Shown: positions 21,453 to 33,222, counted from the first letter of the stretch. The stretch: DNA of 64,000 nt from Euborellia annulipes (GCA_023213315.1 JAKCPI010031626.1:1-64000); one strand, 5' to 3'. Notes: generated by a model not told the origin, from the letters alone. Made by a program: numbers and translations.

Positions 21453-22842
21453 CTGAATTCGAAATTAAATTAAAATTATTAAAGAGTAATTAATAGTAGA
21501 GCATTTCGCATTTCTTATAATTGTAATATCTTCAACTATTTCGTTGCCAAGCAATACAAAAATAGTGCACTGGGCACTCCACTCGACGATGTGACGGGAT
21601 AATAATTGTTCGAGATGATAAGGAATAATTTCCAATGAAGATTGCAGCCAAATTTATTTCATTATTATTATTATAATATTTTTGGCGTTAAACGTATCAG
21701 AATCTTTTAAGCTCATGGAGGCTTTAATTTTTGGCTGCTCTTCATTATTCAGATGAGAGCTCTAATTTAGAATTCAGAATAAATTTCTTGTTTATTTAAT
21801 TTTCTTGATTTCTTTTATTTTGTTTTAGTTTTAACACTATGGCACATCTTTAAAAACTAAATTTATTAAAATAAGATTAATATTGTAACTAAATTTACAG
21901 AAAATAATTGAGATGAGATTTATATTACTTAAAAGAAAAAGTTAAAAAATTTTTAATTACAAGTTTTAAAAATATTAATAAAATAGGCCTAATATTCTCT
22001 TTTGTTTAAAATTATAATTTTTTTAGGGATGGGATTCGAAAAAAATCCCGAATCGATTCGTGTTTTATTTTGATAATTTTATTTCAAAAAATTAGATGAT
22101 TAATGGTAAAAAAATTTCAAAAGAGGATCATTAACCTTTGTGAAAAGAACAATTAGAATAATAAATCACATTGCCATTACATAACTATAAGTTAGCAAAA
22201 AAACAAAAAAAAAGAATTGCTAGTATTACAATGCAACATTGAAACAATAATGTATGAAGGAGACGTTTTAAACTTTGCTGTATTATTCGCTTCCGTATAA
22301 TTAGATGTTACTTCACTTCATATTTCAAAACAACGCTTATGATAAAAATATTTTTTTTTTTAACCAAATGTAATAAAAAAAATAAAAATAAAGGACTAGA
22401 GTTTTAATTATTTTTACTTTTTAATCGGAGCTAATAAGTCTTCAATTCGCCTTTATTATTAATAAAATGGATATCTCTATTATATTGATTTATGCTAGAG
22501 TGCAGTGGTTTCCGATACTTTATGTTACGACACATCCCTTAAAAATATTTAATCGTATGAAGCCCCTCCCCCCTCCTCAATTTTATAAAATAATACAAAC
22601 ACAAAAATATTTATTTCTAAAAAATATATTAATACAAACTAAAATAAAAAAAAAAAAAAAATATATAGGTCTATATCGATTTAGAAATCTAAATGTTTCT
22701 ATCATTCAAAAACCTGTGAAACTTCAGATATGGGCTGAGAATCATAGTGGTGTAATTCAACAATTCAAGAATAGGCTTTTGGAAGTTTCATAAACATATA
22801 CTAATAAATAGCCGGGCAACAAATAAATAGGCCAGAATCAAT

Positions 22843-23002
22843 AGTAAAGAATGGAAATATGTCCTAAAAAAATTTATATTTAATGTTACTTGCACAATTG
22901 ACAAGAAAAATTATATATAATCCAATGTAAACAAAAAACTTTAATGTTGATTTTCTCAAAACTCGATGATTGGTCTTTGACACACCATTGCATAGCAGGG
23001 TC
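22843..23002 (-). mobile_element. Half of a TATGGACC-type MITE
   Basis: Matches the right half of the copy at 58.8-59.1 kb, ending in GCAGGGTCCATAT; the other terminal repeat is missing. Confidence 0.55.
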
Positions 23003-23098
23003 CATATACGAAATATATAGAGAGAGAAAGTATTTTTTTATTAAAATTAGTTAATTAGTAGTATTAGTAAAATTAGTTCATTAAAAAAATTTTTTCAT

Positions 23099-23345
23099 GA
23101 CCCGAATAAAAACGATTTAAAATATTCGAGGTATCCACACGCCCGCAGCAGGTCTGCAAAGTGAACCTTTAGGAACACACAGAGATATACACGTCCTCAC
23201 TAGGGACACACAGGGATCCACACGCCCGCACCAGGATCACTTTCGATCTACTGTGTGTGCCCCCGGTGCGGGCGTGTATATCCCTGTGTTTCCCTAAAGG
23301 TTCACTATGCAGACCTGCTGCGGACGTGTTATTTTTAATAATTTT
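23099..23345. repeat. Palindromic repeat (family E), internal part
   Basis: Inverted arms: CACGCCCGCAGCAGGTCTGC ... AAAGTGAACCTTTAGG against AAAGGTTCACTATGCAGACC ... GCGGACGTG. Internal TATACACG...CGTGTATA words recur. A fuller relative lies at 40.0-40.5 kb. Confidence 0.75.
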
Positions 23346-23753
23346 TACTGGGGGATTTATAATTCATTTATTTTCAAAAAGTCGAAGCCTTCGCAGTTTT
23401 TTTGAGAAACTTCGTAGTTATGACAAATATATAAAAAGGTTTTATACAAGACTTTGCAAGAGAATAAGTTGCGTCAGTTAAAAAAAAAAAATATTAAATG
23501 AAAAAGGGAGAAAAGATATGCCTGATTTTGAGTGACGGGTTACGATGAAAATTCAAACCCTTATTATATTTTTGTGTAACTTGGGTTAAATGTTGTTTTC
23601 CTTTATTTCCAAGGAGAATGAAATATTTTTCATTAAATTAATCAGAAAAAGTTATCGTCCCGGGAGAGCGTGTGATTAATAGTCTAGGTCGGAGGCAATA
23701 AATGTCCCCCTCAGGTTGTGTACCATTGGGTACCAAGGTATTCAAATACTCAC

Positions 23754-23808
23754 CGGCCAGGGAGTTGCCAATGGCCACAGCCAGGAGGACGGCTGCCACT
23801 GCAAACAG
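23754..23808 (-). CDS. Exon 2: signal-peptide core
   Basis: This 55-nt exon is read on the minus strand. It is bounded by a pyrimidine-rich acceptor ending CGGCAG and a GTGAGT donor at 23753-23748. It encodes LFAVAAVLLAVAIGNSLA plus the first base of a Gly codon (exit phase 1). The residues form a hydrophobic helix ending in a small-residue cleavage context (NSLA, then Gly). Synonymous sites are GC-rich (CTG, GCC, GTC, CTC), unlike the AT-rich flanks, which is strong evidence of real coding sequence. Alone it has no start codon; it needs exon 1 (Met-Arg) about 9.3 kb upstream. The mature protein should begin near the Gly at residue 21 and be secreted. Confidence 0.85.
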
Positions 23809-24778
23809 CTGCCGACAAGCAACAGAGAATTAATCATCGAACCAAAGAGCGAATAAATAAATAAATACAGCCAACCACTTTGCCAATTGCTTTTATAAAC
23901 ACATTGTGAAAACATATTGAAATGGCTGGCTGAGGATAAACGAGAAAAAAATTATCAATATCAAAGAATCACAATTTTTTTTTTAATATTAAAAACTTTT
24001 ACGAAAATAAAAATAAAAAAGTTTTAAATTTGGATAGGGAATATTTTTTTTTTAATAAAGATGAAAATATCTCTCGTAATTAATAAAAAATTGTTTTTGA
24101 ATTGTTTTTTTTTTTATAGTTTAACATTCTACTGAATTATTATTTAATAAATAGAAAGGAAAGATGGAGTGAATCAGTTTGAGAAAACTTCTTGATAAAA
24201 CGAATTTATTAAAATTTACAAAATAAACTAAAAATTAGAATTCAGTGGAAGGGGGGGGGGGGGGAAATAAACTCCACAATTTCCCTTACACTCTTCCCCC
24301 AGGATGTCAATCTCGTTTTGTTTTCTTTTTTTCTGGTCCCAAATAATGACGTTAAGATCCTCCATTTGGAGATAATTTACACCTGAATAGATAAATATTG
24401 TATTTATTTCTTGAAAATAATATTTCAAATATTATTAAATATTATCATTAAACACGAATATTGTTCTATTGAAAAAAAATATAAGTGACGCAGACAGTAT
24501 TCCCCAAATAGACAGGTGGGTGGCCCTTGGACCATTTTGCTTCCACCCATCTGTACAGGTAAGGGTAATTACATATTTTCTATTTGGTTATGAATTATTG
24601 AAACAATATTGTTTTGAAATTAATGGAAATTTTTCAAACAACTTTCTTTTTAATGAAAGAGACAATTGAAAGTTTTTTAGCAATGCCAAGAAGCGCTTAA
24701 CATTTGGATCGGTGGCATAGTTGATGAGAGCTGTTGAACACCCTCAAGAAGTCATTGATAATTGAATTATTCTCAACC

Positions 24779-25056
24779 AAGGGCGAATACAAGGGGAGTG
24801 TAAAGGGGGTAATTTTGAATTTTTTGTTTGTTTTTTTTTTTGGAGATTTGAGGGAAAATATTTTTTTTTTTTTTTGAGAATTAAATTTTTAATATTTAAA
24901 ATTTTAAAAATTAATACTTAATAAAAATTTGATTTGTATATACTTTCTGGTGAATAAGTACAGAATGTACCTTTAAATTACCGAAAGTAAGGAAAAATAG
25001 TGTTCTGTGCGATCAGTTACACCAGATTACCCCCCTCCCCTTTCCCCCGAGAAACT
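24779..25056 (-). mobile_element. hAT-type MITE (family D), truncated at one end
   Basis: One end keeps CAAGGGCGAATACAAGGGG; the other breaks off at CCCCCGAGAAAC without the terminal repeat. The interior carries the eroded hairpin (TTCTGTGCGATCAGTTACAC) and poly-C. Confidence 0.55.
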
Positions 25057-26275
25057 TTGAAGAAATTTTAAAAATGCAAATGATCACAGTAGCTGAAATG
25101 AAATTTAAAATTAAATTAAAAAAAGTGCCAAAGATCCAGGGTTCGCATCCCGACCCAGGCAATCCTTTCTTTTTTGAGCCATTCAAATTCTAAACTAGAG
25201 AAATAATTTGTTTACTAGTTCCGGTAACTTTAGTATTTTTTATTTATTCCAACAACCTCACTTTTTTTTTTATAAATCTCCTTGGTAATTGTCATGTAAA
25301 CCTTTAAACGATACACAATACATTTAATATATTTCTATATATGTACATTTATTTATAGGCACATTTATTTAGTAGCAGGCACTTTATCCTAAATTTCATC
25401 AAAAAATTATTTGAGTTCGAGGTCTGTGGTACTTTCTTTGGTTTTAGTTTGTCAATTTTCTTCAAATGAAATAAATTATTTTAATGATAATTAAATAAAT
25501 TTAATTATATATAAAAGAATTTTTTGAAATTATAGTCCCATATTTTTTATTAGCACGTTCTTTTTCTACTTAAAAAGTAATTAACTGAGTTCAAATTTAA
25601 AATTGAATCCTTCACTCTTTTAGTAGACAAATAAAAGAAGTCGCAATTTATCTTAATGTACAGAGTGGCAACATTAAAATTCTCTCTGGGAATAATTTCA
25701 TCTTAATTTTGTGACTTAAAGGTCTTTTACTTGATATTTCTTTTTTTTTTTTTAAGCTTGTTGGCGAATCTCTTGTGCGAATCGTGATAATTTGCAGGCA
25801 CCCCTTTAAGTTTTCGATTAGTGAAATTTTTAGAAAAAAAAAGATAAGGAAATAAAAGAGAGAAGAATGTTTAAATTTTACGTTTTAAAAATACATTAAA
25901 TATTCATTCGTTAGATATGAGTTTATGAATTAACTTAAATATTTATTTCTAGAAAATACAAAAGGTAATCTTGTTTTTAGGCAACAAAATTTTTTTTTAA
26001 CTTCATTTCATTATAATTCAGGTAATGGAATGGGAGTTCTGATAATGCTAAAGAATTTAGTTTGATAAGAAAAAGCGTCGCGTTCAAAAACAACTATAAT
26101 CCATCGCTCTTCCCATTCTACTAGTCTCAAAATACGAGATGTGCTCTAAAACTTTATACTTGAATAAATGAAACACTCTTAGGAAGACCGGATTTTTTTT
26201 TTTTTTTTATAAAAAAACACTTTTTTCCCATTCACACTCACACTCACAAACACCGTGGGTCAAACACTGAACCAT
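25057..26275. other. Intronic AT-rich stretch
   Basis: One SINE B-box relic at 25140-25170 (GGGTTCGCATCCC). Otherwise nothing. Confidence 0.35.
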
Positions 26276-26451
26276 CTCTGATCTATTGCAATAGTATTGA
26301 AACTAAAGCCCGATAGTTAGGCATACTAAAGTTTTCTTGTCTGTGTGAAAAAGCTATTTCTTATACAGACAAGAAAGCTTTAATGTGCGTGTGCCATTTG
26401 GGCTGGCCTAACTACCGGGCTTTAGACTAAATACTATTGCAATAGATGGTA
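26276..26451. repeat. Palindrome with about 75-bp arms
   Basis: ATCTATTGCAATAGTATT...AAAGCCCGATAGTTAGGC is mirrored by GCCTAACTACCGGGCTTTAG...AATACTATTGCAATAGAT. Inner arms contain TTTTCTTGTCTGTGTG/ATACAGACAAGAAA. Confidence 0.75.
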
Positions 26452-26570
26452 CATCGATATAGGCCTACAGTATAACTATCTACCCAAATTGTAATTCATA
26501 TTGTTGTGGAGAATAAACTCAAAAGAAGAGATAGAAGAAAATGCAGTCAACATTTTGGTTTAATATTTAT

Positions 26571-26608
26571 ATACGTTTCGGTTTTGATTAAAGACATCTT
26601 CAAAGCTA
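26571..26608 (-). ncRNA. Degenerate hammerhead-like motif
   Basis: Minus strand TTGAAGA (C3 changed to T), short stem, CCGAAACGTA. Helix I does not pair. Recognisable only by comparison with the better copies. Confidence 0.3.
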
Positions 26609-26833
26609 GAATACAATAAAAAAATTTTTCAATTTCAATCTTACAAATAAATTTGCAAAAGGAGAATTTTTAATTATAGACCACATTTTTGTATTAAATA
26701 TTTATTAAAAATATATAATTAAAAATTCTCCTAATAATAATATTTCAAACCACAAAAGCTTTAATAAACAAATTTACAAAAAAAAAAAACAAAAAGATTT
26801 TTTCTCATTCACTCTGACATCCATACACATATA

Positions 26834-26877
26834 TGCCGAAAAGACTGTGTGAATATATTCACACAGTCTTTTCGGCA
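26834..26877. repeat. Perfect 44-bp palindrome at a SINE A end
   Basis: TTGCCGAAAAGACTGTGTGAA followed by its reverse complement: two SINE A 3' ends joined head to head. Confidence 0.75.
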
Positions 26878-27072
26878 ACTTAGGCCATTTAAGACTTTTA
26901 CGATAACCGTTATTTAATAATATATATTTATTTGGGGTCCAGGCATTCTTATTTAAGCCATTTGGTATCCAAGTGGCTTAAATAAAATCATCGGACTGCC
27001 TGGGGTCCGAACCCGCGACGTTTGGTATACGAGGTTAACACGCTAACCTCTACGCCAAGCCCCGAGGGCTAC
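26858..27072 (-). repeat. SINE family A
   Basis: Minus strand: A-box region TTGGCGTAGAGGTTAGCG, B box GGTTCGGACCCC, then ATGATTTTATTTAAGCCA, AATGCCTGGACCCC and the family 3' end. Confidence 0.7.
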
Positions 27073-27770
27073 TCACAATTTAGGAAAGAATGCGCGATAA
27101 ATTTTCAGATAAATGTTTATTCAATCTATTAAAGCAAAAAAAAAATTTAATAACATATCATTTATTTTAATTAGTTAAATGTTTTTGCACAGCTAATATT
27201 TAAGTCAATATAACATGTAGAGTGTTTAAATTAAACAAATAAAAAAAAATTGAATTTTACGAGTGTTATTCAAATGACAATTTAAAGTATTTTGATTTTT
27301 TTTTTTTTTTTTTTTCAAAGGTATATTATTCTCTTTTATCTATTTAGTGTGGGTCAACTTTAAATGTTTAATTATTTTTTCATTCTGATTTAAAAATATT
27401 TCGTTAATTATTTATCTTTTGAAAATGGTTTGATGATTTAATTAATTAAAATAATTTCAATGATATTTTTGAATTTTTTTTCTGCTTGTATTATTTAGTA
27501 TTAAAAAGAGAAATTAATAAAAAAAATTATAATATTTATGCATGATTTTGAAAAATAAAAAATAATGATTATGTTAATTATGATCTATTTTTAATAAATG
27601 TATAATTCTGATTGGTTAACAAAATTTAGTCTGTAAAAGCTGTTTGAAAAATAATATGTCAAAAAAATTTAGGATTTTTAAATAAATATTGTAATAAATA
27701 CGCGTAAATGTTTAATTTCATTAAAAAGGCAATTTTAAATGGAGTTTTAATACATATCTTGGGAAGATTA

Positions 27771-28025
27771 TATGGACCCTGTTACGCATTAGTGTGTCAA
27801 GCGCCAGCTACCGAGTTTTGAGAAAATTTACATTAAAGTTTTTTGTTTTCATTGAATTAAATATAATTTTTATTATCAATTGTGCAAGTAACATTAAATA
27901 TAAATTTTTTTAGGACATATTTCATAAAAAATACTATTAATTATAGCATTTGAAACAATATTCCGTGCTTAACTCAATTTTTAATTTTTTAGCGCTTGGC
28001 ACACTAATGCATAACAAGGTCCATT
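27771..28025. mobile_element. TATGGACC-type MITE (TA target)
   Basis: Terminal repeats TATGGACCCTGTTACGCATT and AATGCATAACAAGGTCCATT, with GTGTGTCAAGCGCC/GCGCTTGGCACAC. About 255 bp, non-coding; its homologue lies at 58.8-59.1 kb. Confidence 0.7.
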
Positions 28026-28139
28026 TAGTAAAATGAGTTAAATTAAATAAATCATATCATTTAATTAATTAAATTTTATTTTGTTATCAAAAGTGCATAT
28101 TTATAAATCTGTATAAAATGATTTAATATAAACGCTGCT

Positions 28140-28620
28140 CTTTCATGAATCCATTTCCGGCAACACCTAACTCTAATTATATTGATGAAATTCCACTGGT
28201 TTTGAATCTGCCTAAAGGCCTATAACAATTTCCTGGAGTCAATATGACAGCATCGAGCCAATCAGCCCCCGATAATGCCGATACTCTATAATAACGACAT
28301 GACGTTACGCTCACGAGTTTGCCTGAAGCCTCCTGCACTCTGACACACACCATTTCAACTGAGAGCAAACACCTATTTTCTGAACAATTTCATTTTATCC
28401 ACCAGCCTATATTAATCCATAGACATCATCCACAACCATTACTCTAAAGTTTAATACCATCAAGTTAAAGTCTTTCGTCCGAAGGCTTTATAATTTCGTC
28501 TCGCGTGTAATTGGAAAGTAATTATTACCCATCCCTGCATGGGAATGGCAAGTAATTCACACGAACACACACAGACAATCAATATCTGGAACAAGAAATC
28601 TACCTTCTGTCATCAGTCAA
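28140..28620. other. GC-richer single-copy island in intron 1
   Basis: Contains GAGCCAATCAG and ACTCTATAATAACG in promoter-like order. An open minus-strand frame lacks splice sites. Matches no repeat here. Possible enhancer or alternative promoter, but unproven. Confidence 0.3.
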
Positions 28621-30136
28621 TAAACATGAATTACATCGCGATGGGGGGATAATCGTTTAAAAGGTTTAAGAGATTTTTTTTTTTTTGCTGAATTCAACCA
28701 AAAAGTATTTGCCAAAAATGCTTCTTTTGTATGTTGAATATAAATCAGATCAATTTTTTTTTTTTTAATCTAACAGAGAGATAATTATAATTTATTTCAT
28801 TCATATTTCTTCAAAAGTTCTACAAAAAAAAATATTATAATAGAATAATTAAAATTGAATATTTATTGAGTTATACAAAATTGATGTGATAGCCCACCCT
28901 TAACATTTTTATTCCTTTGAAAAGTGTAGGCCTACAATGCCACCTTAAAACAATGATTACAATTAATTTAAATAAATATTTATAAATTAATATAAATTAT
29001 ACTAAATTTTTTTTATTATTTAATAAAAGATCGATAACCGCAATTAAATTTTAAACAACCCCTTCTCATTGTGGCCAAGGGGATATATATATCGATACCC
29101 TTAAAAGTCAAGGGGTGTGTGTGAATTTGGTTGCGATAAAAATTTATTTAAATAATTTGGATACCATTTATGTATCTGGGTCATTGTATAGTTAATTTTA
29201 ATTCTATATATTCTTAGATACCACAAATATTTTTAAAATAATCTCAGAGAATAATTAATTAATCTCTTGAGAGAAAACTATCAAGTCCCAAATTTGCTAA
29301 TACTGATGATTATTTTATAAATGAAATTCATATTTAATTGTAAATTAAATTTAAAAAAAAAATTTTGAATAATACCTTATTTATTATCAGAATAAAAGGG
29401 CGACTGCGCTTTAGCGATGTCAAAGTAGACATGGTTTTATTTTAAATAACAAAACATGTTTTAACAGATTAATTAACCAAATAATTTGTCCTAATTAGGC
29501 CTGGAGTTAACACCGTGCCGAGGTTGAATCTAATTTCTCAAAAGATCATCAATTTTGATTATATTAGATTTTGTTCTCAAAATTTCCTTGTTCAAAAGAA
29601 AGAATTTGGTTGTACAAATAAATTATAAATTTATAGAAATAGGAAGAAAATGGCCTAAGATGCAGAAAAAGAGTAAAATAAATTAAAAGAAGTCATGTTG
29701 GTTGCATATCCCTTAGGCAAAGTTTAATATCTTTTACGAATGAATGAAAACGAAGAATAGTAAAAGCGTGTTTATATCCTCTCTAATTTATTACCGATAA
29801 TATCTCGAGTTTACAAATATTTAAACAAATTGGTCTTGAATGATGATTCGCCCAACCAAGGCCAGACAGAGAAGGAGAAATCAACGATGATGGAGGATTT
29901 AAAGAAAAGGTGTCACGTTAAGACAAATTATACAATTTTTACTAGCAAGCTAAACAATAAAATGTTAAAGAAAGCAATCCAAGGAAATCAACATATTTAA
30001 TTAATTAATTAATCTTTTTGTTTTCAAGACTGTTGTAGCGATAGCCTATCATTATTATGTACAGTAATCCGCCAATAAAAAATATAATTTTGAGAATATA
30101 CGATTCTAATTAGTTTTTGTAACTATTCCAAGGGTT
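28621..30136. other. Intronic AT-rich stretch
   Basis: Nothing recognised. Confidence 0.35.
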
Positions 30137-30754
30137 ATAAAATCTGGAGTGACTGGCGCACAGCACACAACTTTCTCTTACCTTCGGTAATCGAAAGTTG
30201 TGTTCTGTGCTTGTCACTCCAGATTTTTCGTGTCGACATATATTTAGTTTCCGACAGTACGGCACAATATTTATATTTTGTTACCATGGCAACCATTTCT
30301 CCTATCTTTTCTATGGAGTACAAGAGTAAAGTGGCCTTCAGAAGATTTCAATGACAAAATGAGAATATACATTTTAAAGAGAATCTAAAAAATAATTGAT
30401 TTTTGAATTAAAAAAAAATCGTTAGAGTGAATTTAGAGAAAATCGAAAATAACTGAAAAAGTGCATCAGTAAAGTACTAGTACTCTTTGGTCGATTTTGT
30501 TCAAATGCTTCGTGTCACGTCCCATGGGGGTGCCTAATTTAAATATAATATTTCAACCTCCTAGCTCTTTCCGTTCTTGAGATATTTTGTTCACAGACAG
30601 ACAGACCATGTCGCTTAAACCACTTTTTTGGATCATGGGACCTCAAAAAGTGTATATCCATCAAAATCTCGACATCGAATTTTTGACATGAATCCAAAAC
30701 TTTCTCTCTCTATATCTTTATATATATAAATATAGAGGTAAGAGAAAGTAAAAA
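30137..30754 (-). mobile_element. Helentron/DINE-1-like element
   Basis: Terminal hairpin at 30137-30228 (AAAATCTGGAGTGAC...GTCACTCCAGATTTTT). The A-to-C against G-to-T difference from other copies changes both strands together, so pairing is kept. Ends GGTAAGAGAAAGTAAAAA. The central microsatellite is short (CACAGACAGACAGACC). Confidence 0.65.
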
Positions 30755-31595
30755 TACATTTTTTTTTTTTTTTGTTTAAAAAACTAATGAATTTATATCA
30801 ATAGAAAAAACATATCTATAAAATAAGAGAAAAAATAGAGTAGATTTCCAGGGACTTTATTAAATATAATTGAAAATTAAACTAAAAAATTTAAGTCTCC
30901 GAGAATAGATGTCCTTCATCCCAGAATCAAAAAAATTTTAAAAAATTTAATTTAATTAAAATAAGAAATGTACTAATAAAAACATGTTGGTTCAACTTTT
31001 CTAAATTAAATAGAAATAAATTTGAAGAATTTAAGAGCTATTCAATAATTAATTTCAATCCTCTATGGAATAAATTAAAATCGAAAATGCATTATTGTTA
31101 ATGGTACTTGGAAATCTTTTGAATGGGGCTTCATGCATTATGTGCATTACTAGCAATTCTAATATTTTCAGCTATTGCCTCTAGCTGTAAATAATTAATT
31201 ATATTTTAGTCGAATCAATAAATATTTTGACCGGCTCATATCAAATTCTCTACATAAATAAATAGAAAATTGAAAAGCTTTAGAGAGCAATTAAAGAGAG
31301 ATAATTATTTTTAAAAATAATTATCAAAATAGAGGGTGAGTAGCCGAGGAGATAAAACAGTTAAGCTATTAATCCAAAGTGGAAGAGAACAGGTTAAAAA
31401 ATATCTAGAAAAAAAAGGGTAACATAATAGAATAATAATCCCAAAAGATTATCACATCCCCCCACCATCAGAACGAAGAGAAAGTAAATCTTCTCTCTTA
31501 AAAAAAATATATATTTATATGGGATGGATGGTTGAATAAAAACATTTGACTGATAGTATATAATACCACAACGAACTTCTATATTTTAATTTTAA
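30755..31595. other. Intronic AT-rich stretch
   Basis: 31333-31380 has an A-box-like GTGAGTAGCCGAGGAG, perhaps a SINE relic. Otherwise nothing. Confidence 0.3.
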
Positions 31596-31705
31596 TATTA
31601 TATAAAAAAGCTGGTGGGACTAATCGCACAGTGGGGTTTTTTTTTTTGTATCGGCATACTGGTATATTTAGTTTCCAATAGCACAAAAAATTATGAACAA
31701 ATATG
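31596..31705 (-). repeat. Eroded terminal fragment of the Helentron-like family
   Basis: AGCTGGTGGGACTAATCGCA ... TATATTTAGTTTCC resembles the hairpin end without its partner strand. Confidence 0.35.
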
Positions 31706-31863
31706 GAAATAATTCCTTCGAATTTATATTTAGTTATTATGGCAACTATATAAAATTTTGAAGTCATATACGGACCTCAAAAAAATTTGTTATCCAAAAA
31801 AGTAAAACGAAAGTCACTGGTATATATCGAATTTTTATGCTCTATAAAAAAATCTGATATTTC

Positions 31864-32339
31864 AAAAATCTGGTGTGACTGGTCGCACAACACACAATTT
31901 ACCAAAGGTAAGAGAAAGTTGTATTCTGTGCTTGTCACATCACCATGGCAACCATTTCTCCTATCTTTTCTATGAAATACAAGAGTAAAGTGGTCTTCAT
32001 AAGATTTCAAGAGCAAAATGAGAATATATATTTTAAAGAGCATCTAAAAAATAATTGATTTATGAATTTTAAACAAAATCATTGAAGAAAATTTTGAGAA
32101 AATCGAAAAAAAAAAAAAAAAACTAAAAAGTAAAGTACTAATATTTTTTGGCCAATTTTGTTCAAAAGCTTCATGCATACAAACAGACAGACAAACAGAT
32201 CAAAACGCTATCTAAAACCACTTTTTTGAATTCAGGGGACCTCAAAACGTGTATACTCACTAAAATCTCGGCATCGAATATTTAACATGAATCCAATATT
32301 TTCTATTACATATATATATATAGGTAAGAGAAAGTAAAA
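31864..32339 (-). mobile_element. Helentron/DINE-1-like element, shortened
   Basis: Hairpin AAATCTGGTGTGACTGGTCG...TTCTGTGCTTGTCACATC, then the body lacking the GTCGACATAT...ACAGTA block, ending GGTAAGAGAAAGTAAAA. Confidence 0.55.
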
Positions 32340-32525
32340 CTTATTTGAGACTAACAGAATTATAAATGTTTTAGGGTGAGATGGCAGACTAATATCTGCC
32401 ATTTTAAGTTTTTCTAAGAGGAAAATTAATTATTGTTAATAATATAAAGATAACTATTAAATTTACCTATATACAGAAATTGCATGGCAGCCAAGGATAA
32501 AATAAAATAAGAAAAACACTCCTTT

Positions 32526-32576
32526 TTAATTATCGACGTCTCGTACACCAATCGCCCCTTTCTTCAGGATAATTAA
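32526..32576 (-). ncRNA. Hammerhead-like motif with 9-bp helix I
   Basis: Minus strand: TTAATTATC, core CTGAAGA, spacer, GAGAC, GTC, GATAATTAA. The two outer strands are exact reverse complements over 9 bp, placed exactly where helix I belongs. GAGA replaces GAAA and helix II pairs poorly, so this copy is probably not catalytic. Confidence 0.45.
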
Positions 32577-33146
32577 TTAGCAAATAAATACAGCGAATGT
32601 TGTCGAAAACGTCGACAATTGAAGGGGTCGGGTACAGATAGTGCTAACCCACACATATATAGTTCTGAACATTTCAATTTTAAACTTCGTAAACAAACAA
32701 AACACCAATAGGAAGTTCTTTTGTTTGCTACTGTCAGAGTACTCTAATTAGCAATATCAGGCTGAAAAACAAATTGTGCAAATAGTATAGAACTTTGCTC
32801 AATTGGTGCTGGTAAGTCAAGTTTGTCATAATTGTAGGTTAGCACTATCTGCAGACGACCCTTAATAATTAATTAAGAGTTTTTATTTTTTTATCAGAGT
32901 TTATCTCTGGCTGACATCCCATTTCTGTGTATATTTGACAGATTAATCCATTCATCATACTGATTTCTTTAGACTTCAGACAGACAAAATGTTAATATAA
33001 TTCTTGATTATATTATACATATCTTCTTATATCCTGAGTTAATTCAAATTGAGATCACAATATTAAATGAGTTTTTATCTAGTATAAGCAAGAACGAGAG
33101 ATATTTCCATTGTTTTTAAATAAGCGGAATGCAAATTCTGACTTAC

Positions 33147-33188
33147 CCTCATGTTGGAAGTCGTAAGAAGAAAGGTAAAAGACGGAAT
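33147..33188 (-). CDS. Exon 1 (5'UTR plus Met-Arg) of Gly/Trp-rich secreted protein
   Basis: On the minus strand the leader is short and pyrimidine-rich and ends in AACATG. The coding part is only ATG AGG (33152-33147), followed directly by a perfect GTAAGT donor at 33146-33141. This is a phase-0 break after two codons. Joined to exon 2 it gives a protein starting MRLFAVAAVLLAVA, a typical secretory signal peptide. Arthropod cuticular protein genes often split the signal peptide in this way, with a tiny first coding exon. Position in the window, donor strength and the promoter motifs all agree. The main uncertainty is whether other first exons exist inside the 9.3-kb first intron. Confidence 0.75.
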
Positions 33189-33222
33189 GATAACCTGTGC
33201 AGTCATCGGGACTCTTTTTATA
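33185..33222 (-). promoter_or_regulatory. Core promoter of the Gly/Trp-rich secreted protein gene
   Basis: Reading the minus strand, TATAAAAAG lies at 33222-33214. A TCATTC matching the arthropod initiator TCAKTY lies at 33190-33185, which puts the likely start A at 33188, about 34 nt from the first T of the TATA box. The ATG follows 36 nt later at 33152. The spacing is slightly long for a TATA promoter but plausible. The 200 bp upstream (33230-33440) is much richer in GC than its surroundings. No transcript data were available; the call rests on motif order and the matching downstream exon. Confidence 0.7.

Larger units (their letters stand above)
21453..23753 (-). other. Intron 2 (2.3 kb)
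   Basis: Phase-1 GTGAGT...TTCAG intron. It holds half of a TATGGACC-type MITE (22843-23002) and a palindromic repeat (23099-23345). 21480-22840 is AT-rich with no recognisable feature. Confidence 0.7.
23809..33146 (-). other. Intron 1 (9.3 kb), dense in repeats
   Basis: GTAAGT...CGGCAG intron separating the Met-Arg exon from the signal-peptide core. It contains a hAT-type MITE fragment (24.8 kb), a palindrome (26.3 kb), a SINE (26.9 kb), a TA-flanked MITE (27.8 kb), two Helentron-like repeats (30.1 and 31.9 kb) and two hammerhead-like motifs (26.57 and 32.53 kb). The rest is AT-rich and featureless, apart from a GC-richer island at 28.14-28.62 kb listed separately. Confidence 0.65.

Noticed and set aside
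20962..21456. Long plus-strand Ala/Ser-rich open frame
   Set aside because: Antisense shadow of the Gly/Trp-rich exon; the minus strand has matching splice sites and phases.
28177..28368. Minus-strand 63-codon frame
   Set aside because: No acceptor, donor or recognisable domain; kept only as a possible regulatory island.
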